A stretch of 64,000 bases of DNA, from NCBI RefSeq assembly GCF_003352005.1, contig NZ_CP024848.1:2303001-2367000 (forward strand), in the 5' to 3' direction. The notes under the pieces are model-generated. The model was not told where the DNA came from. It searched no databases and worked only from the letters and a program-made list of their open reading frames with translations. A program made the translations under genes and the position numbers. Positions 44,328 through 54,757 of this stretch are shown one piece after another (positions within the stretch are counted from its first letter, which is position 1; the number at the start of each line of letters is the position of its first letter). The DNA comes from Oceanobacillus zhaokaii. Its GTDB lineage: Bacteria; Bacillota; Bacilli; Bacillales; Amphibacillaceae.

Positions 44328-44516
44328 ATGGGGCGCTATTATCGATACAAACTTCCACCTTGGGCAAGGCGATGTATTTTCGTATTAGAAAGAATTACAT
44401 TGCCAATCTTGATTTTTCAATTATTGCGTACAATATTTTTCGTTACAACCTTTGATTTAATCTTACTGGGATTATTAGTCTGCTTACTCGTTACATTTTA
44501 TTTAGAGTGGATTTAA
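44328..44516 (+). CDS. small membrane protein of unknown function
   Basis: The 62-residue protein MGRYYRYKLPPWARRC... has a basic N-terminus and two hydrophobic segments (about 19-35 and 39-60). A strong AAAAGGAGG lies 6 nt before the ATG, so it looks translated. It lies alone on the plus strand between the valS leader and ysxE and ends 4 bp before a family D repeat. I do not recognise the family. Confidence 0.7.
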   Translation: MGRYYRYKLPPWARRCIFVLERITLPILIFQLLRTIFFVTTFDLILLGLLVCLLVTFYLEWI

Positions 44517-44520
44517 TTTA

Positions 44521-44608
44521 TTAGAAAACTAAGGCTTAGCCCAGCCTTTAGGTGACAGCCTTAGTTGCACTTATTCGTTAAGAAAGTCGTTATACTTTCT
44601 TAACTACC
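44521..44608 (+). repeat. repeat family D, copy 2
   Basis: The 88-bp unit TTAGAAAACTAAGGC...CTTTCTTAACTACC aligns over its whole length with the copies at 21086 and 39040. Its right end (TTAACTACC) supplies the last codons and the stop of ysxE on the other strand. Confidence 0.88.
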
Positions 44609-45604
44609 GAGATCCTCAAAACGAATCGTTTCAAATTCTTTTTCAATATATGCTGACCATCCCAGACCAAATATAAGTTTTCTGTATTCCTTTTGCAATG
44701 ATTGAACTTGATGAATCATCGAATGTTTTGTCGCTTTATGATGATGGCTATGAATAAGTTTTATGTAATTGGTTGGATCTAGTAAATAAATAATGAGAAA
44801 ATGATGTTCTGGCATACTCAGACGATTAATTTCATTGTAAGTTGGAAATAATTCGATAAGCTTATCACTTGGTCCGTCATAGTTACCAACTGCTGAATGG
44901 AAAAAACTCACCAAATCATTCACCGGATTGTCATATGTCGCCCTTTCCCAATTAATAATAAAGGAGCTCAGCAGATGTGCTTGATTTAGATTGCGATGGC
45001 ATAATGAAGTATTCCAGTTTATTTCTTCATCATCTGAATCTATAAATTGACCAATCCGCTTACTCGACTCGTTTAAAGCATACTCTAAATCACGATACTG
45101 TGTGCAAGCCTGCAATTCAAACGGTGACATATATCTGCTTTTCTCGAATTCAATTATCATTTTGAGCAGATCCTTCTTCGCCTGCTCACAATATGTTTGG
45201 TAGTTCGTAAAATGCTTTTTAAGATTTCCCTTAGAAATGGACTGCGTTTTTTTCGTTTTTTCATGAATGGTTGCAAGATTGATAAATACATTATCCAGCC
45301 ATGGCTTAGTCATCGCTGAATTCGACTCTTCAATCCAAGGCGATAAATAATAATAGATTTCATTTAACTCCTTAAATAAATTTCCATCAACCGTTAAATA
45401 GACAGGAACAACCCCTGTCAAATGTTGAATATTTGCTTGCTTATAAACATATTCCCATTGTGAAATCGTTTGGACGGTTAAGGAACTTTTCTTTAATGCA
45501 TACGTATTTTTACCATCATATACACGATATAATTGAGATGTAATCTCTTGAATCTCTTCAGGATAAACACCATATGCGTGTAGCACCCTTTTTACCGTTT
45601 CCAT
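44600..45604 (-). CDS. ysxE: spore coat protein YsxE, CotS-family kinase-like
   Basis: The 334-residue protein has the degenerate choline-kinase/APH fold of CotS, YutH and YsxE coat proteins (ALKKSSLTVQ near the N-terminus, LCHRNLNQAHLL and IINWERATYDNPVNDL in the core). Related coat proteins are mother-cell-made and lie in the inner coat. It is just downstream of spoVID, as in B. subtilis. The last three codons and stop are inside a family D repeat, so the C-terminus may have been changed by that insertion. Confidence 0.88.
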   Translation of the reverse strand: METVKRVLHAYGVYPEEIQEITSQLYRVYDGKNTYALKKSSLTVQTISQWEYVYKQANIQHLTGVVPVYLTVDGNLFKELNEIYYYLSPWIEESNSAMTKPWLDNVFINLATIHEKTKKTQSISKGNLKKHFTNYQTYCEQAKKDLLKMIIEFEKSRYMSPFELQACTQYRDLEYALNESSKRIGQFIDSDDEEINWNTSLCHRNLNQAHLLSSFIINWERATYDNPVNDLVSFFHSAVGNYDGPSDKLIELFPTYNEINRLSMPEHHFLIIYLLDPTNYIKLIHSHHHKATKHSMIHQVQSLQKEYRKLIFGLGWSAYIEKEFETIRFEDLGS

Positions 45605-45731
45605 TTTTTCACCACCAATGTTAAATAGATGCTACCCCTTGATTAAATTTCAAGGGGTAGTTGTTCTTTGCAGATCGGCTGTAACAGTTGACTAGCGATA
45701 GCAGCATTGGATAAGGATGCGTCAGTTTTTG

Positions 45732-46964
45732 TTATTTCTTCTCTGCTGGGATATATAATAATTGACCTTCTGACACATCAAAATCATCGTCTAATTGATT
45801 TTGCTTAATTAGCTGGATTGCACTAACATGAAAGCGTTCCGCAATCGTATCAATAGTATCTTCTTTTTGCACGATACAAAGTCGCATTTTAATAAATTTA
45901 TCCTCCTCGGAATTGCGAAAAACATCCGATAAATAACTAACATCCTCTACTTCCCTATCTTCATCCTTTACTTCAACTACTTCATCTTCATACCAATCAT
46001 CATCATCAACATCATCATCAATATCATCATCTATTTCTTCCGCGATTTCTTCCTGTACTTTATCCTTCTTACCGAAGAAGTCAGCGAAGGATTGTGACTT
46101 CGTTTTCACTCTCCCTGCCTCGTCCTCTTCTGTATCTTGTGAATCAGTTAAGATTGGGGACTGTTCCTGACTGGAATCATCTCCTAATGTTTCTAGTTCT
46201 TGTTTTTCCTTTATTTCAAATTCGAAAATATCTTCCGGCTCTCTCTCTAATTGTGCAGCATCAACTTCCTCCGGCTTCACCTCTTCTTCTATTGTCTCTA
46301 ATTCTTGTTTTTCCTTTATTTCAAATTCGAAAATATCTTCCGGCTCTCTCTCTAATTGTGCAGCATCAACTTCCCCTGGCTCCACCTCTTCTTCTATTGT
46401 CTCTAATTCTTGTTTTTCCTTTATTTCAAATTGGAACGTTTCTTCGGTATCCCTCTCTGATTGTTCCGTATCAGCTTCCTCTGACTCCACCTCTTCTTCT
46501 ATTAACTGAGGATGGTCGGCCTCACGATTGATACCATGGATTGCAATCGTTGAATAAAGCTTTAACTGACTTTCCTCTGGTATTTCATAATCAAACGCTT
46601 CGATACTAACTGTCACATCATTCAAATCTGCAACACGATACGTTGGTACAGATATCTCAATTGGGAAACGATGCGTAAATTCAGCTATATCGTCATCAAC
46701 ATTTATCACTTTTTCAATATAACGCTTCACATGCAAATCATCAAAGTTAAGTAATGAATCCACTTGCTCTTCATCTCCTGAAACCACTTTAATATATTCC
46801 CCGCGGAGCTCAATTACCCCTTTTATCGAAATATATTCACTATAGGCTTGAATCGAGATTTCAGGATCTAATGCAATTCCTCTAAGCTCTGCAACTTCCT
46901 GCCCTTTTTCAAAAAACAAGGACTCATTTAATTCAAAAGTAAAGACTGATGAATCGGTAGTCAA
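45732..46964 (-). CDS. spoVID: stage VI sporulation protein D, LysM coat morphogen
   Basis: The 410-residue protein has a conserved N-terminal domain (about 1-150; FELNESLFFEKGQEVAELRGI), a very acidic middle and a C-terminal LysM domain (LCIVQKEDTIDTIAERFHVSAIQLIKQNQL, about 360-408). SpoVID drives coat encasement and binds SafA and SpoIVA. The middle contains three 35-residue repeats (about 155-260). The TTG start follows AAAGGAGG by 7 nt. It is followed by ysxE. Confidence 0.93.
   Translation of the reverse strand: MTTDSSVFTFELNESLFFEKGQEVAELRGIALDPEISIQAYSEYISIKGVIELRGEYIKVVSGDEEQVDSLLNFDDLHVKRYIEKVINVDDDIAEFTHRFPIEISVPTYRVADLNDVTVSIEAFDYEIPEESQLKLYSTIAIHGINREADHPQLIEEEVESEEADTEQSERDTEETFQFEIKEKQELETIEEEVEPGEVDAAQLEREPEDIFEFEIKEKQELETIEEEVKPEEVDAAQLEREPEDIFEFEIKEKQELETLGDDSSQEQSPILTDSQDTEEDEAGRVKTKSQSFADFFGKKDKVQEEIAEEIDDDIDDDVDDDDWYEDEVVEVKDEDREVEDVSYLSDVFRNSEEDKFIKMRLCIVQKEDTIDTIAERFHVSAIQLIKQNQLDDDFDVSEGQLLYIPAEKK
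46193..46507 (-). repeat. three tandem 105-bp repeats inside spoVID
   Basis: The plus-strand core CTAATTCTTGTTTTTCC recurs at 46193, 46298 and 46403, exactly 105 bp apart, each unit coding for 35 residues (EIKEKQELET...). The first two units are almost identical, which suggests recent duplication. Confidence 0.92.
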
Positions 46965-47049
46965 CTGATTTCCTCCTTTCAGGCATACAGCTTGCTAATA
47001 TGCTCGATATGTCTTAATTATCTATATGAAGGATATTTTTGAGATATGC

Positions 47050-47147
47050 TTAGAAAACTAAGGTTTTGTCAAGTCTTTAAGTGACAAGTAAGGTTCACTA
47101 ATTAGTTAGGCTCATTACGGGAGATTATCGTACTTTATATAAACTGC
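47050..47147 (+). repeat. repeat family D, copy 4 (diverged)
   Basis: It starts TTAGAAAACTAAGG like the others and has GTCAAGTCTTTAAGTGAC in the first-hairpin position. The right half has drifted (TACTTTATATAAACTGC). It lies in the 562-bp spoVID-hemL gap. Confidence 0.65.
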
Positions 47148-47184
47148 AAACTACTTTAATGTTTTAAAGGTTCACAGGTCAGCC

Positions 47185-47385
47185 GCTCCAGAAATACACG
47201 GAGCCGCACCTTAGGGGAGCTGGTGAGCCTCTTTGTGCTGACGCACTTCAGAGTCTCACCTAGGCTCTTCTTCCCGCAGGACAAGGAAGGCTTCGGCAGC
47301 ATTACATCGCACGAAGAAAATTGCTCTTAATTTTCGTGGAGTCTTCGTGTATTTCTTCCGCTGTAGATAGAGTAGAACCTAGAAA
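47185..47385 (-). repeat. dispersed repeat family B, copy 2
   Basis: It is inverted relative to the copy at 9385. It shares the GCGGAAGAAATACACGAAGA start, GAAGTGCG.CAGCACAA and the GTGTATTTCTGGAGCG end. It carries about 57 extra bp after GAAGACTCC, including an ACGAAAATT...AATTTTCTTCGT hairpin. With copy D4 it accounts for most of the gene-free stretch upstream of spoVID. Confidence 0.8.
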
Positions 47386-47483
47386 CAAAAGAATGATAAA
47401 TCCACTAACTATCATCAACGTTGATTGTAGCAACATACTCGAAATTCGCGTTAAATTGCAACGACTTTAATATTATCTAACAT

Positions 47484-47518
47484 CAAAAGAGCTATTCCTA
47501 ATATGAGGAATAGCTCTC
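47484..47518 (-). terminator. terminator after hemL
   Basis: AGAGCTATTCCT and AGGAATAGCTCT form a perfect stem followed by TTTT on the minus strand; it ends the hem operon. Confidence 0.88.
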
Positions 47519-47526
47519 CACTTTGA

Positions 47527-48816
47527 TCACTTTTTAATTTTGCTAAATGCAGTTCGTACTGCTTCGATTGTTCTGTCGATATCTTCATCAGTATGTGCAG
47601 TCGATAGGAATAGCCCTTCAAACTGTGAAGGTGGTAAGAATATTCCTTCTTCAATCATTGCACGATAATATTGTGAGAAATAGTCAAGGTTTGCAGATTT
47701 TGCTGTTTCAAAATTAATGACTTCTTCATCTGTAAAGAATACACCAACCATTGAGCCTGCACGATTTACATGCAAGGGGATATCATAATCTGCTGCTGCC
47801 TGTTTATAACCGTCAACTAATTTATCTACTTTTTGATTAATCACACCATAGGACTCTTCATCAAGGGCTGATAATGTTTCATATCCAGCAGTCATTGCTA
47901 AAGGATTTCCAGATAATGTTCCCGCCTGATATGTTGTTCCTGCTGGTGCAATGTTTTCCATAATTTCACGTTTTCCACCGAATGCGCCTACTGGAAGACC
48001 TCCACCAATTACTTTTCCTAGACAAGTTAAATCTGGTGTGACACCATAGTAACCTTGCGCAGAATAAAAACCAACTCGGAAGCCTGTCATCACTTCGTCA
48101 AAGATAAGCAATGTACCATATTCTTCTGTTATTTCCCTTACTTCCTGTAAAAAGTTATCTTGCGGGGGAATGACACCCATATTTCCACAAACAGGTTCAG
48201 CAATAACGGCAGCAATCTCCTTGCCATATTTTTCAAATGCCACCCGAAGACTTTCCGGATCATTATATGGGACTGTAATAGTGTTTTGTGCTATTGCTTT
48301 AGGAACACCTGGGCTGTCCGGTAAACCAAGCGTAGCAACTCCAGAACCCGCTTTAATTAATAAGGAGTCACCATGACCATGATAGCTTCCTTCGAATTTT
48401 AGAATAATATCTCTTCCCGTATATCCTCTTGCTAAGCGAATTGCACTCATTGTCGCTTCCGTTCCTGAGTTCACCATTCTTACCATTTCAATTGATGGGA
48501 CACGATCAATTACTAATTTCGCAAGTTTATTTTCCTGTAACGTTCCTGCACCAAAGCTTGTCCCTTTTTCAACAGTTTCTTTCAATTTCGTAACGACACG
48601 ATCATCTGCATGACCTAAAATAAGTGGTCCCCAGCTAAGCACATAATCAATATATTCATTGCCATCAATATCTTTAATTTTTGAACCCTTTCCAGATTCC
48701 ATGAAAATCGGCGACATACCGACTGATTTAAATGCCCGAACTGGTGAGTTAACCCCGCCAGGCATCAGATCAACCGCTTCTTTATAAGCATCTACTGAAT
48801 GATTAAATTGTTTCAT
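47527..48816 (-). CDS. hemL: glutamate-1-semialdehyde 2,1-aminomutase
   Basis: The 429-residue class III PLP enzyme has [10 protein letters not shown] at the N-terminus and the catalytic lysine in [19 protein letters not shown]. It makes 5-aminolevulinate from glutamate-1-semialdehyde. It is the last gene of hemAXCDBL, 18 bp after hemB, and is followed by a strong terminator. Confidence 0.98.
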   Translation of the reverse strand: MKQFNHSVDAYKEAVDLMPGGVNSPVRAFKSVGMSPIFMESGKGSKIKDIDGNEYIDYVLSWGPLILGHADDRVVTKLKETVEKGTSFGAGTLQENKLAKLVIDRVPSIEMVRMVNSGTEATMSAIRLARGYTGRDIILKFEGSYHGHGDSLLIKAGSGVATLGLPDSPGVPKAIAQNTITVPYNDPESLRVAFEKYGKEIAAVIAEPVCGNMGVIPPQDNFLQEVREITEEYGTLLIFDEVMTGFRVGFYSAQGYYGVTPDLTCLGKVIGGGLPVGAFGGKREIMENIAPAGTTYQAGTLSGNPLAMTAGYETLSALDEESYGVINQKVDKLVDGYKQAAADYDIPLHVNRAGSMVGVFFTDEEVINFETAKSANLDYFSQYYRAMIEEGIFLPPSQFEGLFLSTAHTDEDIDRTIEAVRTAFSKIKK

Positions 48817-48834
48817 CCTTACACACCTCTTATC

Positions 48835-49821
48835 CTATTGTTCTTCCTTCAGCCATTTTGCAACATCTTTCGCAAAATACGTCAAAATAATGTCTGCACC
48901 TGCACGCTTCATAGATGTCAGCATTTCCATTACAATTGATTGTTCATCAATCCAGCCATTTTGTGCTGCAGCTTTTACCATGGAATATTCTCCACTTACA
49001 TTATAAGCAACAACAGGAACATTACAATTATTTCGTACATCGCGAACAATATCAAGATAAGATAGAGCAGGTTTAACCATGATAAAATCTGCACCCTCTT
49101 CTATATCAGATTCAGCTTCTCGAAGTGCTTCTAACCGATTGGCAGGATCCATTTGATACGTTTTGCGATCACCAAATTGGGGTGCACTATCTGCTGCATC
49201 ACGGAATGGACCATAAAATGCAGAAGAATATTTTACCGCATAAGACATGATTGGAATGTTGGTAAATCCTGCTTCATCAAGGGCCGCGCGAATATATGCA
49301 ACAAATCCATCCATCATATTGGATGGTGCAATAATATCTGCACCGGCTTTTACTTGAGAAACAGCTGTTTTTGCTAATAACTCTAATGATTCATCATTCG
49401 CGACATCATGATCATGAATCACACCACAATGACCATGTGATGTGTATTCACAAAGACAAGTATCAGCGACAATTAACATATCAGGGAATGCTTCCTTCAC
49501 TAATCTAGTTGCCGATTGGATAATTCCATCATCAATAAATGCACCAGTGCCGATTTCATCCTTAGCTGTAATAACACCGAAGAACATAATTGCTTTAATA
49601 CCAAGATCATATGCCTCTCGCACCTCATCAAGCAATAGATCTAGTGATAATTGAAAAACTCCAGGCATAGATGGGATTTCATTTTTTATATTTTCCCCTT
49701 CTATTACAAACATTGGATAAATAAAGTCATCAATTCGCAGATGGTTTTCTCGTACTAAGGATCGCATTGCACTGGAGGATCTTAATCGTCTATGTCGTTT
49801 AAATGTTATTTCATTTGCCAT
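48835..49821 (-). CDS. hemB: delta-aminolevulinic acid dehydratase (porphobilinogen synthase)
   Basis: The 328-residue TIM-barrel enzyme has the zinc site [12 protein letters not shown] and the Schiff-base lysine segments [17 protein letters not shown] and [11 protein letters not shown]. It condenses two aminolevulinates into porphobilinogen. It lies 2 bp after hemD. Confidence 0.98.
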   Translation of the reverse strand: MANEITFKRHRRLRSSSAMRSLVRENHLRIDDFIYPMFVIEGENIKNEIPSMPGVFQLSLDLLLDEVREAYDLGIKAIMFFGVITAKDEIGTGAFIDDGIIQSATRLVKEAFPDMLIVADTCLCEYTSHGHCGVIHDHDVANDESLELLAKTAVSQVKAGADIIAPSNMMDGFVAYIRAALDEAGFTNIPIMSYAVKYSSAFYGPFRDAADSAPQFGDRKTYQMDPANRLEALREAESDIEEGADFIMVKPALSYLDIVRDVRNNCNVPVVAYNVSGEYSMVKAAAQNGWIDEQSIVMEMLTSMKRAGADIILTYFAKDVAKWLKEEQ

Positions 49822-49823
49822 AT

Positions 49824-50597
49824 TTATTTCTCCTTTTCATTTCTGGCAAGATAATCACTCATTGCTGCTATCATGCCATCAATTGTAAATTCTTCAGCTG
49901 TCAAAATATCGGTAAATCCAAGTTCAATTGCGCTTCTTTCTGTTGTCGTACCAATACAGACACATTTTTGATTCATTTTTTCCGTTGCCATCTCATAAAA
50001 TGCTTCGACACATGATGGACTGGTGAACGTTAGAAAATCATAATCATTTTTTAATAAAAGTTGATTTAATGCTTCTTTATTTTCTGCGTAAAACACAGTT
50101 TCATATACTTCCATCGCTGCAAATATTACCCCATGATCAGAAAACTCCGTTGGCAAAATAGCCAGCGAGCGATTCCCACGAACTAAAAGAATAGAATGAA
50201 TCGCCCCGACAGCTGCCAGAAACTCAGTTGCCATCGTCTTTGCATTATAGACGGTTGGAATAAAATCAGCGGTAAAACCGTATGTTTTTAACACATCTTC
50301 CGTTTTGTGACCAACAACCGCAAATTTTTTCGAATGAAAGTCCTCTAAATTAACATCATGGCGTGCTGCTAATGTAAAGAATGCTGCCACACCATTGGCA
50401 CTCGTAAAGAAAATCCATTCAATATCTGCTAGATTACGCAGGATTTCTTCGTTTTCTGGGTGATCCTTAACAGAAATCTTCAAGAGTGGCATTTCGATTG
50501 GAACTCCACCATGTTGGAGAATCTTTTCAGTAAATAATTTTGCTTGTCCTGCTTCTCTAGTAATAACGATTTTCTTATTCTGAAGAGAAACTGTCAT
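49824..50597 (-). CDS. hemD: uroporphyrinogen-III synthase
   Basis: The 257-residue two-lobed HemD protein has [14 protein letters not shown] at the lobe boundary and [14 protein letters not shown] in the second lobe. The family is weakly conserved, but the position between hemC and hemB settles the call. The ATG overlaps the hemC stop by 1 bp. Confidence 0.94.
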   Translation of the reverse strand: MTVSLQNKKIVITREAGQAKLFTEKILQHGGVPIEMPLLKISVKDHPENEEILRNLADIEWIFFTSANGVAAFFTLAARHDVNLEDFHSKKFAVVGHKTEDVLKTYGFTADFIPTVYNAKTMATEFLAAVGAIHSILLVRGNRSLAILPTEFSDHGVIFAAMEVYETVFYAENKEALNQLLLKNDYDFLTFTSPSCVEAFYEMATEKMNQKCVCIGTTTERSAIELGFTDILTAEEFTIDGMIAAMSDYLARNEKEK

Positions 50598-51526
50598 TAC
50601 TGATCAAGCTCAGCTTTCACTTCTTCAACAATCTGTTTTGCACCCTGGTCAATTAATTTCGTTGCAGCTTCTTTTCCAATTGTTTCTGCATCAGTTCCTC
50701 GAACAACTTCCTTCAGAATCTTCTTTCCATCTGGTGTACCAACTAATGCTGTTAGGACTATTTCATCTTCTTCCAGATACGCATAGCCACCAATCGGCAC
50801 TTGACAGCCGCCTTCAAGTAATCGAAGGAAAGTTCTTTCAGCTGTAACGGTCTTCGTAGTCCAATCATCATTTATTTTCGCCAAAATACTCCGCATTTCT
50901 GTGTCATCTTCTCGACATTCGATTGCCAATGCACCTTGTCCAACCGCTGGTACAACTAATACTGGATCTAAGTATTCGGTAATTAGTTCTTCACTTAAAC
51001 CTACTCGTTTTAGTCCTGATACTGCAAGAATAATTGCATCATAGTCTTCTTCGTTCAGCTTGCGAATTCTTGTCTCGATATTACCGCGGATCCATTTAAT
51101 ATTTATATCCGGACGTTCTGCAAGTAATTGTGCCGCACGTCTTAAACTACTTGTTCCGATTATTGCACCTGCTGGGAGGTCCTTAAATAATCGATTATCT
51201 TTAGCGATATAAGCATCCCGGTGATCTTCCCGAACTGGGATGGAGCTAATTACCAAGCCTTCTGGAAGCTCAGACGGCATATCCTTCATGCTATGTACTG
51301 CGAAATCGATGGTTTTATCGTACATTGCTTGTTCTATTTCCTTAACAAACAAGCCTTTTCCACCAACTTTAGATAGGGTGACATCTAAAATCCGATCCCC
51401 TTTTGTTACAATTTTTTTCACTTCAAATTCATTTTCCACGCCTGCTTGCTTCAATTGGTCGATTACCCAATTGGTTTGTGTTAAAGCTAAATTACTTTGT
51501 CTAGAACCGACGATTATTTTTCGCAT
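50597..51526 (-). CDS. hemC: porphobilinogen deaminase (hydroxymethylbilane synthase)
   Basis: The 309-residue protein has [25 protein letters not shown], and the dipyrromethane-binding cysteine in [13 protein letters not shown]. It polymerises four porphobilinogens. GGAGGAAA precedes the ATG. It lies between hemX and hemD. Confidence 0.98.
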   Translation of the reverse strand: MRKIIVGSRQSNLALTQTNWVIDQLKQAGVENEFEVKKIVTKGDRILDVTLSKVGGKGLFVKEIEQAMYDKTIDFAVHSMKDMPSELPEGLVISSIPVREDHRDAYIAKDNRLFKDLPAGAIIGTSSLRRAAQLLAERPDINIKWIRGNIETRIRKLNEEDYDAIILAVSGLKRVGLSEELITEYLDPVLVVPAVGQGALAIECREDDTEMRSILAKINDDWTTKTVTAERTFLRLLEGGCQVPIGGYAYLEEDEIVLTALVGTPDGKKILKEVVRGTDAETIGKEAATKLIDQGAKQIVEEVKAELDQ

Positions 51527-51537
51527 TGTATTTCCTC

Positions 51538-52356
51538 CTAGAAATGAAAATTAGATAATGTGCTAAATAAAAAGAAGTTAATTATTAACACGAAGAAAGC
51601 AGATGTATTATAAAGGGATAGAAATTTACCTTGATAACCCTTCACTAACCGTAATATAAGGTAAAAAATATAAACAACTAATACTAGTATAGATCCGATT
51701 GTCTTCATGTCAATCCAGTAAAAGGCTGACCCTGATATATAGGCCCATACAATTCCTAAAATTATTGCAAGCAGCAATAATGGTACACCTATTGTTACGG
51801 TAATAAAGGCATATTTATCCAATTGATGTAAATCACCAAAGCGCCACATCCATTTTAAACCCTTCTTCGCTTTTAAGAAACGATATTGAATTAAATACAT
51901 TAAAGAAAATAAAAAACCTATCGTAAAAAAGCCATACGAAATGATTGCTAATGTAATATGTGCCGCTAGTAGCTCATCTGCAAATGGTCTTTCAGTAAAG
52001 GCAGAATTGACAGGTCCATTCGCTGAAAAACTAAGCAGTAAAATAGAAAAGCTAAAAACATGAATAAAAAACACAATAAAATTTACCGGAAATAATCGAT
52101 TAATAATTAATGAGAACGTAATTAGTACCCATGAGTAGAAGAACAAGCTATCAAAAAAAGTTGTGACTGGAAAGCTATGGGCAATGAACAATTCAAAAAT
52201 TAAAAAAAGGCTTTGTATAGCCCAAACGATACCAATCAACCAGAAAGCAAGTTTATTTGCTCTCTGGTTGTCATGAATAAAATCTATAAAATAACCAATG
52301 ACACTTAATGCATAGATAATAAGAATAATTTCATAAAACTCTCTAGTGTCCACCAT
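51538..52356 (-). CDS. hemX: HemX, CcsA-like membrane protein
   Basis: The 272-residue protein has about eight TM helices and the cytochrome c assembly (CcsA-like) pattern with conserved histidine ([19 protein letters not shown]). In B. subtilis HemX lowers HemA levels, acting as a negative effector of the pathway. It is the second gene of hemAXCDBL, 14 bp after hemA. Confidence 0.94.
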   Translation of the reverse strand: MVDTREFYEIILIIYALSVIGYFIDFIHDNQRANKLAFWLIGIVWAIQSLFLIFELFIAHSFPVTTFFDSLFFYSWVLITFSLIINRLFPVNFIVFFIHVFSFSILLLSFSANGPVNSAFTERPFADELLAAHITLAIISYGFFTIGFLFSLMYLIQYRFLKAKKGLKWMWRFGDLHQLDKYAFITVTIGVPLLLLAIILGIVWAYISGSAFYWIDMKTIGSILVLVVYIFYLILRLVKGYQGKFLSLYNTSAFFVLIINFFLFSTLSNFHF

Positions 52357-52370
52357 ATGATAATCCTTCC

Positions 52371-53744
52371 TTAAGTGGTTTGGATATTTTCAACTTGGGG
52401 AATGGCAATCTTTTTTTCTGTATTTAAAGATAATAGAGATCGGTTATTATTCGTTTGTTTTTCAAAATTTGATTTTACTTCCTCTTCAATCCCAAATATA
52501 TTAACAAACAATTGTAAGGATGCTTCTGCATTCTCTTTTCCTGCTAATTCCTTTGCTTGGGTAATTGGTTCTTTTAGCAGTTGATTGATGATACTTTTCG
52601 TATGTTTGTTAAGAACTTTTTTCTCTCTTGCAGTGAGATCAGGCATTTTCCGTTCAATACTCAGCATCGTTTCTTCCTGAATAGATTGTGCTTTCTCGCG
52701 TAGTGCAGCAATCACAGGAACAACTCCTAATGTTTTTAACCATTCTTTAAATGTGAGGATTTCCTCTTCAACCATTAGTTCAATTTGTGTCGCAGCAGTC
52801 TTTCTCGCTTCCAAATTACTGTCAACAATATGCTGCAGGTCATCAATATCGTATAAGAACACATCATCCATTTCGCTGATTGCGGGATCGATATCTCTTG
52901 GAACGGCTATATCTACGAGAAATAGTGGTCTTCCTTTTCTTTCCTTCTGTATCGCTTGAAGCATTTCTTTTTTCAGAACGAGTGAATCAGACCCTGTTGA
53001 ACTGATCAATATATCTGCATCAACTAATACGTCAAGCAGTTGTTCAAAGGAGGCTGCACTTGCATTGAATTTCTCTGCCAGCTCTTCAGCATTTTGTAAT
53101 GTTCGATTAACGACGGTTATGTTCGTTGCACCAGACCCTTGCAGATTCTTCGCAGATAGCTCACCCATTTTCCCTGCACCAAGAATGGCAACCTGTTTAT
53201 TCTTTAGGTCTCCGAAGATTTTCTTTGCTAATTCAACCGCTGCATAGCTAATTGAAACCGCATGCTCGCCAATTGCTGTTTCATTATGGGCACGCTTGCC
53301 AAATGTAATTGCCTGTTTAAAGAGTTCATTGAAAACGGTGCCAGTAGTTTTCGCCTGTTGGGATGTTAAGAATGCTTGTCTTACTTGTCCAAGAATTTGC
53401 GTTTCTCCTAAAACCATTGAATCAAGTCCTGTTGAGACGCGGAAAAGATGCTCCATTGCACCATCATCCTCGGTAATCCGCAAATAAGCAGAAAACTCCT
53501 CTTTATCAAGATTAAACCATTCTGCTAAAAAGTTTTTAATATAATATCTTCCGGTATGAAGTTGATCTACGACCGCATAGACTTCCGTACGATTACAGGT
53601 AGATACGATAACGTTCTCCAAAATACTTTTTTGGTTTTTTAATTCAATCATTGCATCCGAAAGAGAAGATTCTTGAAAAGTAAGCTTCTCCCTAATTTCT
53701 ACAGGAGCTGTTTTGTAGTTAAATCCAACTTTAAGAATATGCAA
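52371..53744 (-). CDS. hemA: glutamyl-tRNA reductase
   Basis: The 457-residue protein has the catalytic cysteine in [14 protein letters not shown] (about 50), the NADPH domain ([17 protein letters not shown]) and a C-terminal dimerisation helix. It commits glutamyl-tRNA to haem synthesis. It is the first gene of the haem operon, with a leader that holds a PerR-like box. The start follows GGGGGTAGG. Confidence 0.98.
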   Translation of the reverse strand: MHILKVGFNYKTAPVEIREKLTFQESSLSDAMIELKNQKSILENVIVSTCNRTEVYAVVDQLHTGRYYIKNFLAEWFNLDKEEFSAYLRITEDDGAMEHLFRVSTGLDSMVLGETQILGQVRQAFLTSQQAKTTGTVFNELFKQAITFGKRAHNETAIGEHAVSISYAAVELAKKIFGDLKNKQVAILGAGKMGELSAKNLQGSGATNITVVNRTLQNAEELAEKFNASAASFEQLLDVLVDADILISSTGSDSLVLKKEMLQAIQKERKGRPLFLVDIAVPRDIDPAISEMDDVFLYDIDDLQHIVDSNLEARKTAATQIELMVEEEILTFKEWLKTLGVVPVIAALREKAQSIQEETMLSIERKMPDLTAREKKVLNKHTKSIINQLLKEPITQAKELAGKENAEASLQLFVNIFGIEEEVKSNFEKQTNNNRSLLSLNTEKKIAIPQVENIQTT

Positions 53745-53785
53745 TTTCCTACCCCCATATAATGTAAAACATCTTTCGAATAAAT

Positions 53786-53800
53786 TTATAATAATTATTA
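53786..53800 (-). promoter_or_regulatory. PerR-like box in the hemA leader
   Basis: TTATAATAATTATTA matches the PerR consensus TTATAATNATTATAA at 13 of 14 fixed positions. It lies about 30-40 nt downstream of the likely transcription start and 42 nt before the hemA start. B. subtilis hemA is known to be PerR-repressed. Confidence 0.75.
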
Positions 53801-53834
53801 TTTAATATTTTTTAGTAAAATAGAATTCCTTTTT

Positions 53835-53840
53835 ATTATA
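53835..53840 (-). promoter_or_regulatory. hemA extended -10 promoter element
   Basis: The minus strand reads ATGGTATAATAAAA: TATAAT preceded by TGG, an extended -10, about 90 nt before hemA. The -35 is weak. Confidence 0.65.
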
Positions 53841-53844
53841 CCAT

Positions 53845-54207
53845 GTTTTTCGATAAAATATGACTTAAAATGTGAACAGAATTTGAAACAACATGGTAAG
53901 ATAGAACGTATAATAGATTACACGTTTGTACTTTATCACACAATATATGGTTAGGCAAGAAATGCATCCTGGCGCAAAGGTCTCAGCTTGCTTCGCAATG
54001 AAATATTTGTAAAATTTTATTTTAAGCTCATTTCCTAAAAGCGCGTCATAACTTGGATGTCAATCATTCACGGATAGCAGTTTTTATAGATTTTTCATAA
54101 ACTGTTCATAAGCTTAACTTTAATTGTCACTTTAAACTTGGTGTTACACCGATTGGTAACCAATAAATAGGGAATCTGCATTAATCTACTGATAAAGGAA
54201 TGATTAT
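53845..54207. other. gap between divergent hemA and the 160-residue membrane gene
   Basis: This is AT-rich apart from a slightly GC-richer patch at about 53960-54000. I see no ORF or clear RNA element. Confidence 0.4.
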
Positions 54208-54690
54208 TTGAAAAAACAAAACGCATTACTCGCATACATTCTAATTGGGGTTGGGTTATTTTTCCTTCTTAAGCAATTAAAAATACCTGTATTGACAGAC
54301 TTTTATTCATGGCAAACGCTTTTAATTGTCGTCGGGCTTGCACTACTTATCCACGGGTACTCAGCTAAACATTACCAAAATCTTTTCAGTGGCACTGTTG
54401 TTCTCGGGATTGGAATTCATCTCCATGGGTTGGCACATTATTCTTTTTGGATCGACCATTGGGCTGTTTATATTCTTATCGTTGGTATCGCATTTATCAT
54501 TCAATACACAAAATCAAAGAAAGGATTATTTCCTGGATTGCTGTTAATTTTGCTTAGTGTGCTGCTGATTTTCTCGAACCAGCTATCTATACAGTTTAAA
54601 TGGCTTTACGATATCATTCATATTATTGAACGATTTTGGCCTATTATCCTAATTGTTATTGGGTTCTATTTATTGAAAAAGAAAAAATAA
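54208..54690 (+). CDS. LiaI/LiaF-type transmembrane protein
   Basis: The 160-residue protein is almost wholly membrane-embedded, with about six short helices, a FFLLKQL motif and a basic KKKK end. It resembles the LiaF transmembrane/LiaI-like domain that often sits with envelope stress systems, but no kinase or regulator is nearby. The TTG start follows AAAGGA by about 9 nt. Function unknown. Confidence 0.65.
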   Translation: MKKQNALLAYILIGVGLFFLLKQLKIPVLTDFYSWQTLLIVVGLALLIHGYSAKHYQNLFSGTVVLGIGIHLHGLAHYSFWIDHWAVYILIVGIAFIIQYTKSKKGLFPGLLLILLSVLLIFSNQLSIQFKWLYDIIHIIERFWPIILIVIGFYLLKKKK

Positions 54691-54695
54691 ATCAA

Positions 54696-54742
54696 AAAAC
54701 CTGGTTGTCACTTAAGGGCTTTCGGAGACAACCTTAAGCATT
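54696..54742 (+). repeat. possible decayed family D remnant
   Basis: GGTTGTCACTTAAGGGCTTTCGGAGACAACCTTAAG has the hairpin style of family D (GTTGTC / GACAAC) but lacks the TTAGAAAACT start and the CTTTCTTAAC end. Confidence 0.35.
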
Positions 54743-54757
54743 ATTTAGTCCACACTA

